NCBI GenBank assembly: GCA_025267735.1
Contig: CM046301.1
Location: 57,679,872-57,743,871 of the forward strand
Length of the DNA: 64,000 bases
Direction: 5' to 3'
From: Mactra quadrangularis
Taxonomy: Eukaryota; Mollusca; Bivalvia; Venerida; Mactridae
In this document: piece by piece, positions 11,230 through 23,200 of the stretch
How positions within the stretch are numbered: position 1 is the stretch's first letter
Layout of the letters: every line of letters starts with the position of its first letter
Position numbers and translations under genes: made by a program
The notes under the pieces: model-generated
Databases searched by the model: none
What the model was told of the DNA's origin: nothing
Seen by the model: only the letters and a program-made list of their open reading frames with translations

Positions 11230-14200
11230 TTATTTTTTCCTTATAAGCGTGATTTTCTTTCTCAAACAATCACGTTGATCCTTCAAATTTGCAAGTTCTC
11301 TTTGCAAATCCTCTGATTTAGCTTCCAATCTTTTGTACTCTAGCATTTGTTTTTCGTTATTCCTATCAGCTTCCTTCTTCTTTAGTCCTACATTCGACAC
11401 ATTAATTTGTTGTCTAAATTTCTTAACAATATTTGTTAAATCTTCTTTTTCAAGTTTAAGTGATTTGTTTTCTTCATCAAGTGATGATGCTTCTTTCGAG
11501 GACAAACTAATTACGGTTTCATAAAATCTGTATAAGTAAGCATCACAATATTCCAATATTCCAGACAATGCCAATAGAGCCATTGTGTCGACATTATCGT
11601 CAAGGAAACATTCATCTTCATAACATTTCATAACAAACACAGCATTTCGTAAGACACCAAACATTTTGGCTACCTGTGAATAGTAAATGTGATTGTATCA
11701 AAGTTAGGAACAGAACTTGTGCGTACATGTACTACATATCCTATCTATATCGTGTCTCAATGGTCATGCTTAAACATTTTAGTGTGATATAAATTTGTGT
11801 TGTGCCGTCAAAAATCTAACAAGTACTATTACACTATATCGTTATATAGCTATATCGCTGGTCAACATTAATTCTTAAAATGCATTATAATTAAGGTTGT
11901 TTTATACAAAATCTATAATTCATATTATTTGATTGTAGGAGTATAAAATGATCAGTGAATCAAAATTGAACACATAACAATAATAATGAATTATTGGTTA
12001 GGGTATACTGAGTCTTGTAATTACTCATTCTAATATATAGAAAAAAGCTTTTAAATGAGTCTAAAACACAATGTAACATATATGATGTATATATATCATA
12101 CGATGTACAGTACACTGTATAAACTAATGCTCATTATTATATCAGTTGCAAAGCTGTTAACAAGCAGTGAAGACACTTACCTTTTCCACAGTTTTCTGTA
12201 TGATTTTACTTCTATATGCGTAAGTTGTATCATATTTTGTAAGTACACATATTTTGTCAATATGTGTTAGCAGGATAACATGCGGAATATCTAAAACATA
12301 TAACACAATTCAAGCATTAGGCAGCAGCAATTGTGCGTGAATATCTGTCATTTGTTTTTAATTTCCCTACTTAACACAAATAAGCACCCAAATCTTTCTG
12401 ACAATTATTTCAATCTCTACCACTATAATTATGTGTAATTCAGTTCCATATGTGTGAAATTTAAAGCATTGCAGAAATATGTTTCACACAAATTTCAGTG
12501 AAGTATCTAAAGCAATGAAATCAATAGAAATCGTATGAGATATCCAAAAATGCATGCATCCATTACAGCACAACGAAGAAAATGTGTACATATATTTATT
12601 CCACTACACAACAAGAGCTCCGCTGGGCGGGGCATTATACGCCCGTGTGCAGTCCATGCTGTGTTCTATCTCATATGAAATTCCTGTGACCTTGACCAAT
12701 GACCGCAGGATCTCAGAATAGGTCCCACCCTTAACTGGAGAGCTATCCAAAGCAAAGATTTTAAGAACCTAGGTACAGCCATGGTTGAGTTATCACCAGC
12801 ACAAAGTTTTCCCATACAAACTTCCAGTGACCTTGACCCTGGGGCCTCAGAGCCAAAAGTTTTCACCCTTGACCCAGAGTATTGATACATAAAATTTGGT
12901 GGTCTTAGATAAAGTTGGTTGTTGGAAAAGGTTTTTACTCATGATTTCCTTGTGACTTTGACCCAGAGGCCGAAAACCAAAGGGGCATATGCTAGACATT
13001 TAGGCTACCCATAAAAAATTTAGTGAACCTGAGGTACAATCATTATTGAGTTATTGTCTGGAAAATATTTCAATATAAATTAAGTCCCAGTGACTTTGAC
13101 TTTTGACCCTGGGGTCTTTAAATCAAAAGGAAACATCCTCTACCAAAGTGCTATCAACACATTACTCCTTGACAAATGGGCTGATCCATATAAAATTTGG
13201 TTAACCTAGGTACAATCATTGTTTAGTTATTGATGATGCCCCATGTGACCATGGCCTTTGATCCAGGGGCCCCAAAACCAATAGGGCATATCCTTGACAC
13301 ATGGGATACTCTCACATAAAATTTGGATAACATAGGTACATTGGTGGTTCAGTTATTGTCTGGACAAGTTTTTCATTGTCTGCCATTTTTACTTTATTAA
13401 CATATTGATTGGACATTTGAAGTCACTGCTTGGTAATTTGATATTTTCTGGTTGAAGGTTTAAACTTGACCCAGGAGCCCCAAAACCAATAGGGAACATC
13501 CTTGACACAAGGGCTACTCTCACATGAAATTTAGTGAACCTAAGCGCAGTCATTGTTGAGTTATTACCTGGACAATGTTTTTCTATATGATGCCCCTGTG
13601 ACCTTGACCTTTGACCCAGGGGCCCCAAAACCATTAGGGTATATCCTTGACACATGGGCTACTCTCACATAAAATTTGGTGAACCTAGGTACATTGGTGG
13701 TTCAGTTATTGTCTGGACAAAGTTTTTCCATATGATGCTTCTGTGACCTTGACCTTTGACCCTGGGACCCCAAAACCTACAGGACACATCCTTGACACAA
13801 GGGCTACCTTCACATAAAATTTTGTGAACCTAGGTACAGTCGTTGTTGAGTTATTGTTCGGACAATGTTTTTTCAAAATGATGCCCCTGTGACCTTGACC
13901 TTTGACCCAGGACCCCCAAGACCAATAAGGCATATCCTTAAAACATGGACTACTCTCACATAGAATTTGGTGAACCTAGGTAGATTGGTTGTTCAGTTAT
14001 TGTCCGAACAAATTTTTTATTGTTTGCCATTTTGACTTTATAAACATATTGATTGACCATTTTGAAGTCACTGCTTGGTAATTTTATATCTTCTGGTTAA
14101 ATGTTTAAACTTGACCCAGGGGCCCCAAAACCAATAGGGTACATCTTTGACACATGGGCTACTCTCACATGAAATTTGGTGAACCTAGGTTCAGTCATTG

Positions 14201-17200
14201 TTGAGTTATTACCCGGACAATGTTTTTCAATATGATGCCCCTGTGATTTTGACCTTTCACCCAGGGGCCCCAAAGCATTAGGGCACATCCTTGATACTTG
14301 GACTACTCTCACATAAAATTTGGTGAACCTAGGTACATTGGTGGTTCAGTTATTGTCTGGACAAAAATTTTCCATATGATGCCTCTGTGACCTTGACCTT
14401 TGAACCTGGGGCCCTAAAACCTAAAGGGCACATCCTCGACACAAGGGCTACCTTCACATAAAATTTTGTGAACCTAGGTACAGTCGTTGTTGAGTTATTG
14501 TCCGGACAAGGTTTTTCAATATGATGCCCCTGTGACCTTGACCTTTGACCCAGGGGCCCCAAAACCAATAGGGCATATCAATAACACATGGGCTACTCTC
14601 ACATAAAATTTGGTGAACCTAGGTACATTGGTGGTTCAGGTATTGTCCGAACAAGTTTTTCATTGTTTGCCATTTTGACTTTATTAACATATTTATTGAA
14701 CATTTGAAGTCACTGCTTGGTAATTTGATATCTTCTGGTTGAAGGTTTAAACTTGACCCAAGGGCCCCAACACCAAATGGGAACATCCTTGACCCATGGG
14801 CTACTCTTACATGAAATTTGGTGAACCTAGGTGCAGTCATTGTTGAGTTATTACCCGGACAATGTTTTTCAATATGATGCCCCTGTGACCTTGACCTTTG
14901 ACCCAGGGGTCCCAAAATCATTAGGGCACATCCTTGACACTTGGACTACTCTCACATAAAATTTGGTGAACCTAGGTACATTGGTGGTTCAGTTATTGTC
15001 TGGACAAAATTTTTCCATATGATGCCTCTGTGACCTTGACCTTTGAACCTGGGGCCCCAAAACCTATAGGGCACATCCTCGACACAAGGGCTACCTTCAC
15101 ATAAAATTTTGTGAACCTAGGTACAGTCGTTGTTGAGTTATTGTCCGGACAAGGTTTTTCAATATGATGCCCCTGTGACCTTGACCTTTGACCCAGGGGC
15201 CCCAAAACCATTAGGGTAAATCCTTGACCCATAGGCTACTCATACATAAAATTTGGTGAACCTAGGTACATTGGTTGTTCAGTTATTGTCCAGACAAGTT
15301 TTATCCCATATGATGCCCCCTGTGACCTTGACCTTTCACTCAGGGGCCCCACCACCAATAGGGAACATCCTTGACATACGGGCTACTCTTACATAAAATT
15401 TTGTGAACCTAGGTACAGTCTTTGTTGAGTTATCATCCGGACAAGTTTTACCTATTTTAAGTCCCAGTTACCTTGACCTTTGATCCTGGGATCTCAAAAT
15501 CAATAGGGAACCTCCTCCACCCAAGGGCTATCCACACATAAAATTTGAGGAACCTAGGTACATCCTTTCTTGAGTTATCATCCAGACAAGCAATTGTCCA
15601 CGGACGGACAGACGGACAGACGGACAACATCATAACATAATACGTCCGTTTTTTCAAAACGGGCGTATAATAATTACCATCGTTATGCTAGTATTTGTCA
15701 GCCAGACCATAGAACTCTTGACTTTTGCATTGTTGTAACATATCCGTTAGGTTTTAGGTCACTTATGAATGCAATTGATATATTTAAAGATTTATGAAAT
15801 ACCACCACTTTAAAACTTTAAATACATGTACTTAGCATAATGATTTCAACAAAAGCATGCTTTACTTCAGGACACTTAAAAACAAAATCAATTTAAAATC
15901 TTGGATCATTTACCTGAAGAATTCATTACAGTTTGAATCTGTCGAATGTTTTGACAAACATTGTCGTCCATATCATCAATAGTTGAAGCATCAACAACGA
16001 TACATACGCAATGAACAACATCACATAGCGTGGTAGTTTTAATTACACCAGGCGAATCTAAATTTATTTCTAAACTTGGATCAAGCTGTGAACAAAATAA
16101 CAGAATGTAATGTATTGTAACGTATAAAGAAACAAACAATACAACACACAAGTAAATTGGATTGATATTTTTGACATTTTGACAAATAGACTAAAGACAC
16201 ATCTTTGGAAGTGGCTATTGATTGTTATACATGTCTAACAAGTGCAGGAGGAATGGTCTCTAAATGTTTTGCCACCAAACTCTACGAAGATATGTCAAGT
16301 CCTTCAAATGAATCTAAAACAAGACCAATATATAGACAGACACACTTATGACTAGCTAACAGTATAATTAGTAAATGGAACATTGAACATTATGTTTTTA
16401 CCGCGTATCTATCTGGCAGTTTTCCTTCTAACAACATTTTCATATTCTGGGATGACATCAAGTGTTTTTCATCAATACCTCTAGTATCCCATATTGAAAG
16501 TCTTAAATGTTCAGCTATTCCACCATACATAACTTGAAACTTGTTAAGCTACAGTGTAAAAAATGTGGTTTGAAAAATATGTGGAGTCAAGCAAATGTTT
16601 CATCTGCGTAGTATAAAAAGAATAGTTTTATAAACATGATCTTCCGACGCACATGACCGAGGATGAAGTAATATTGACTGAAACACTGCTTCAGCTATTT
16701 TCTAGTCATACTCCAGATACTGATAAGAGTAAAGACTTGTGTTTCAACATGTATGACTTGTCATAATGAAGAATAAAATAGTGTTATAGCCATAGCTTCT
16801 TTCATGGATGCAAAAAGATATCATCACAGCACTACAAGACCTGTCCCTGTTCTGTGTCCAGAGCGAAGAAGCGAGAAAAAGATTCATGATAAATTTTCAC
16901 GTGATACATTAAACTTATCATGTTGCTATCATAATATTATAGTTTTTTTTTGTTTTTGTTTTTTTTTTTTTTGCTAGATTTAACGCCGTGTCGACACAGT
17001 TTATGTCATTTTACGACGTCCAGCGCACCTAACCTAGATTTCCTGGACCATTGCCTATAACCAGTACTCACCTACTCTTCCAAGGCCGGAAACTTCTCCA
17101 TATTATCTAATCAATGGAGGAAAATCGACATTATTGTCAAATTTTCATGAAAGGGTATAACCTCCTCGGGTGGGACAAAATATTATAGTTAACATTCAAG

Positions 17201-20200
17201 TAATTTATGTTATCAGAAATATCTTATGGACTGGGTATTATCATCACACAATACCACAGTGATTCAGATTCACACTGACTAAGTATTTCGGTATTTAATT
17301 ATTTCTACAAGTCGGCTGTTTGCGAATATTTTCAAAGAATGGTTTAAAATGAAGACATCTTAACTCCAATCACGATGTATTAAATGCATGTATAAGCTTG
17401 TTTCTTAAAACAAGATGTTTCTTAAATTCAATGTATTGTTTACATTGTAATCGAAGAATAATTTAAAATGAAGCGTACCTTAGTAGTGGTGCTTCCAATT
17501 GAACGACCACATCTTGCAATGTTGAATATCTTACCCTTAAATACTGAACTTATGGTATTGAACACACTTGATTTCCCTGATTGAACTGCTCCAAACAATA
17601 GTATATTTACACGTGGAAATGTATGTTGGATAGGCATCAAATCATGTAGAGGCTTATACTTGATTATGTTATCTATGAGTTTCTGTCTGTTGGCCTAAAA
17701 TATATCACCAAAACATGTTGCTTAAATGTTGTCAATGGAAACAAAATGTGCCCATACAGTAAGGCGCGCGAATAACTAGACTTTTTTGCGTATTTCGTAC
17801 GTATTTCGTAAGTATATGGTAAGTATAACGTGCGTGCGAATCGCAGCGTATAAGCCGTACGTGCGTATAATTCGTATATCGCATCGTATCGTATCGTATG
17901 ACCGTATTAATACATGGTATAAATCGTATGGTAAACATCGTATGAATGGTATAAGCGTCATCTTCGTATCGCATCTTCGTATCACGTAGACAAATATTAG
18001 CTCACGGAATATTGAATTATTATAATTCAACGGGGTATTTTCCCGACATTAATTATTTATTAATTGCCGGCGAGTGATTTTCACAATGAAATGGAAAATA
18101 CGGACACCATAAAACTTGTCCATCATGAAAATCGCTTTTTGTCAGCAATGAAGCATGATATCATTCTTTTTCATCGGAAAGGAATGCATATAAGATGCTC
18201 GTACCAAGAAATAAAAAATATTTTGAAACGATACAGAAAACTGGCTCAGTCTCTCTCAAAAGATTAAAAAGTAAAGATAATTTGTTTTCAGTTTCAACTA
18301 GTGTAATTTATATGTGGATCTACATTTTTACATACATGTAGTGTCTTTAGTCTTACAGCATACATATACTTACTATTCAATAAAAAATAAGTAAGCTACA
18401 GCTTTCGATGTACATGTACTATGATATGTTTGTTTGTTGAATTTAACGCCATAGCAACACATCGTTTAGTTCATATAAAGGTGGTCAGTCAACCTACTCA
18501 CTCCTACTGAAGTCTTAATCTCTGGATTTAGCTATGAACCAATTACTTAGTGCATGCTTTCGTCAGTGACTGACAACTGCCCTACATGATTACAAATCAT
18601 TGGCAGGGAGAATGGCTGTAGAAATAATTTCATGATCAAGCACCACGAAAGTATGCGCTGCCCAGAATCAAACCCATGATCAGGACTTGCATGCTACCAA
18701 ATAAGCTAGCCGGGTTGCTTTGTACTGTGATATTATTCAGGTAAAAAATACTTATATATCTGTCGTGTGCCTGTTATTAGCTAGCTTAGTTCATAAGTTG
18801 TTAGTGTAAATTTGAAAATGAATACAATAGGAAAATGTTTGATTTCCTAAAACACTGTCTTCTTCTGATATAATTTGATATATTTTTTCTGGACTTGTCC
18901 GATAAGTATTCATATAAAAATCTATGGCCCTTACTGGGATTCATACCCACATACAACCTCTTAAGTCATAAGCGGACAATCTACCATGTCAACACACCAA
19001 CTAGTTTCATGGCATGGAGTATAAGTGCTGTTATTTACCTCTGCTACATAAACCTCTCCTTAACAAAAATCTAGGAGCTAGACAATCTTAGTATGCGAGC
19101 ACACAATCCCTTGTGGGTTATTAACTTGGTGCGCCAAATGTAACCCTATGAAAATCCCTGGTCAGAACTGAAATCTGAATCCTCAACTACTCGAATCCTC
19201 AGCGGACTCTCAACTGTGTTGCTACAAATCTAGCTTGCAAGGGAGTACAAATACATTAGTTAACCACTGCTACACAGATTTGTTCACTAAGATGAATTTG
19301 CCTCATAGGCAGATCTTGAGGGGGTCAGGCTAGGGGTTCGGACTCCACTGGAATTTCCAAAATGTATCAGTCCATATGTTTATTTCTTGTCTGTAACTCA
19401 TTTTTAACTAGCAAGAACCAGCCTTTCTTGGTTCTACTTGACATCTGTTGTTTATCATATAAGATGTATCTATAACACATTCATATGAATTTAATGAGGA
19501 ATTGAAGACTCAAGAAGAAGAAAAACATTTATAAAATTCAATCTTTTAATGTTAAACATAAAAAATAATTGAAAATATAGTAGTTTAAATTTCTTTATCA
19601 GCTACATATGTATGATTCAAGCCAGAATATAATTGAAGGGGGAAAGCGCTTCTACCTTAGAGACAAACTACAAATCGCAATGATGTTCGAATGCCAGTAC
19701 AGCAGATAGCTCATACCCCGCCAGCCAAGCGTCGGCAAATAACCAGAAAATCCGGTTCTGCCACCAACGTCAACGAGCAAGAAGGTGCTTCTACTTTAAC
19801 AACATACAAATCGCAATGATGTTCTGTTGTCAGTACAGTGGATAGAACACACCTTGATCGAAAAGCATCGGCAAATAAACAGTAGACCCGCGACTATCTT
19901 TCAGTCCAACCACCTCCACGAGCAGTTACCAACTTTCTGCTACCAAATGAAGTCAACACGCATTTATATACTATTGGACGAGTCAATTTTACAGAACAGT
20001 CCATTTCCAATCCAGAAGGTAAAACAAGTTAATTTTCAAAAAGGGAGGTAATTTATATATCATCCTTAGCTGACGTTACACAATACTATACCTAGTTTTA
20101 AATTGATAAAACAAAGGTATGGATTTCCCTTAAAGTTCCAAATAAATAGTTAAAAAGGTTTAATACTATACAGTTTTAGATTATCAGAACGTATCACAAT

Positions 20201-23200
20201 TCTAAACATCACAGAGAAAGAAGAAAATTCACTAAAACATTCAATTTTTATAAAGGGAGATAATTTGTCAAAACTATTAAACAAATAATTGTTCAAAGGC
20301 GATCTTGCATACAAAGAGAAAATGCTCTCAACAAAGTCGCTGAACAAAACGACAATGCCGGTTCGTTTCATTTATTATGAATAGTCAGAATAAAATAAAT
20401 ATTTTATATTGACATAAAATTTATCGCTAATGAAAGATATCCAAGTATGAAAATAATAATGACAATTTTAACCTAATGTTTGTAAATTAAATTGGAAATA
20501 TGTCATTATATAAGAAGCTCTCCAGTTTGTCATTCTTAGGGAAATTCTCCAATCAGTCACTAAGTAAGTAAAAGCTGACTGCAAAAGAAACTGGGCAAAT
20601 CTTGCTACATTTTTTACTTTTCTTTATATACCCTTTTTTCAAATAAAAATTGTCAATGGGTTAAGATGTTTGCACTTTCAGGTCGAGTTGTCTAACTTCA
20701 GGGCAGGTTGTCCATGGGTTGAGTTTTCTACTGGTTGAGTTGAACCGGACCCGTACAGTGCATGTCACTTATATAGCACAAATAGGTGTTAAAATAGTCC
20801 ATCTACTTGACAAACAATGTCTCCTAATTATCCATGGAATAAACATTGAGCTAAATATTAAGTCTTTTGAATTGGTCCTAATCAGGTGTTGTAGTCTATC
20901 ATCTAAATGTGCTCAGCCTGAGGAAATAGTTTTTGGAGCTACAACAACTGGAAATCTATCTGCTTTTATTGTTCGCCACACAGGAATATGAAAAGTTTAT
21001 CGACTTCAAGATCTTGTTGAGATCAACACACTTGTACAACCTTTAGCAGCTATAAAATCTGCATATTGTCATCTGAAATAATTAAAATGGGAATTTTAAT
21101 GACATAGATCTAATCATACAAATAACATTCTAAAAATTCTGATTTGAAGATCAACATATATTTGCATATGCTCAGCTGAATGCAACTCGGCAGGAAACAG
21201 ACATGGCCCTGCATTTATAACATTGGACTGGTATAATTAGCTACCCAGCTCTGTGTTGGTTTGAATCCCGTCTAAAACCTACTCAGTTGGTAAATATCAA
21301 TCCAGGATATGCTTGGTGAGTTTTCTGAAAATACTGTCATTCAATGTCTATTTATTGTAATAGAAGGGAAGTTTTTTAATTTAACGTCACAGTAATTACC
21401 AGTTAATTAACATTATGGGAAGATGGATATGTAAGCCGCCAGATAGCCCAGTTGCGAAAGCACTCCTTTTATATACCAGATTATATACCGGTTTTATATA
21501 CCGGATTATACGCACTTTCCCAGTAAAGCGAGAGGTCCTAGGTTCGATTCCCAGTCTGACTGCATATTTCTGTCTGACATTTGACATCCATCGTAGGTCC
21601 AAGACAATAGCTTGCTCAGTTGAGAAACACTTGTAAACAAAATTAATGTTCCTTAAGGGTTCATCAATTGTTGAAATTGAAAATAACAATAAAGTGGGTG
21701 GGGTATGTAAACAAAGCAAAATAATCCAAAAGTTCCTATTATTATATATGTATTTGATTAGATATGCATCAAATATATTGAAATAAATATGAAAAAATAT
21801 AAAACACTCACCAAAATAGGCATTTAGAATGAAATGAAAACAATTTCCTCTCGATGAAATTTTCCTTCTTATTGTATCTTCATTATAAAGAATTTAAAGG
21901 AAAAAATCATCAAGCCCCTGTGCGCAAACTGAGCGTGTAAACATGTGCTGACAGTGTTGTGATAAAATAAGAAAATGACTTTTTGGAAAGATTTTTTGTG
22001 GGACTCTACACAAGACATTGTTGACTGTTATATAAACATCCTATATCAACATTTGGATTTATGAAAAAAGTAGTTTGAATATGTGTTTAGGCTCACAACA
22101 AAAAGGCTATTTCAAGGTCAGGAAAATCTTTTTGTTTCATTCTAAGTGCATATTTTGGTGAGTGTTTTATATTTTTTCATATTTATTTTAATACATTTGA
22201 TGCATTTCTTACCAAATACATGTATAATAATAGGAACTTTTGGGTTATTTTGCTTTGTTTACATACCCCACCCACTTTATTGTTATTTTCAATTTCAACA
22301 ATTGATGGAACCTTAAACAGCCTGGAATTCTGAAATTTGAGACAAATTTCCAATTCACAGGGTAGTTTGTCACAGCCTTTACCTGCTCACATTATTGGAA
22401 GAAATATAGTGGCAGCATAGCTAAGTCGCAAGAGCACTCACACTGTGAGTAAAAGGTCCAGGGTTCGAGTCCCGGTCAGGCTGAATATTTTTCTTACCAC
22501 GTGATGTTAATGGGTCGAAGTAACTGGGGACGAAAAACATTGAGCAAACTGTGAGACTGACGTTGTTAACACAGTTATATTATGCAGGCTACAATCACGT
22601 TTACCTTGTCGATCATTATTGATGAATTGTTGAATATTGACTCAGTTCATGTGACATGTCTGTCCATCGTCGACTCCATGCGATTCAGCAAGTCGTTTTT
22701 ACATCAGAAATCTTAAGATTTCACCTTGTATTCACCAAGCGACCACGTTGTTGTTTAGATATTGACGACGGTTGGTCATTATTGGCTGTCCCCGCGTCAT
22801 TTCCAATTATTTTTGTACAGTAAAAGGTTCCAACTTGACAGACCTGACAGTTGAAGTGTTTAGGTTGCCGGAAATAAAATAACTTTCGGCCACTTTTCGA
22901 ATATGTACTAATCCGGAGGGCAAAATCATAACCATTGAGACTGATCCCGCCCACATTTATCATTGGAACCCGCCTTAAAATAATATCGATAATCAAAGTG
23001 TTGAATGAGATCCGGTTGTAATTTGTGTATTTTTTATTGCACCATGGCTATCTAAGATATAGAGATACAAGCAAGTCGGACTGATATATATCGTATCATT
23101 CGTATCGAACTAATGGTATAGTAAACAACCGTACGTATGGTATAAAACGTATAGAACGTATGGTATAGAACGTATGGTATAAAACGTATATGGTAAGAAC

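Noticed and set aside
13598..15450. Regular repeat spacing reminiscent of a CRISPR array
   Set aside because: The units are long, contiguous and diverged, in a eukaryotic intron, with no spacer/repeat alternation.
12666..15657. Series of similar 66-100-residue minus-strand frames (…GQRSRSQGHHIEKHCPG…)
   Set aside because: They repeat with the 145-bp period and are translations of the tandem repeat inside an intron, not a gene family.
17732..18030. Tyr/Arg-rich frames on both strands here and at 23052-23333
   Set aside because: They are translations of the CGTAT/GGTATA arrays at the ends of the TA-flanked element.
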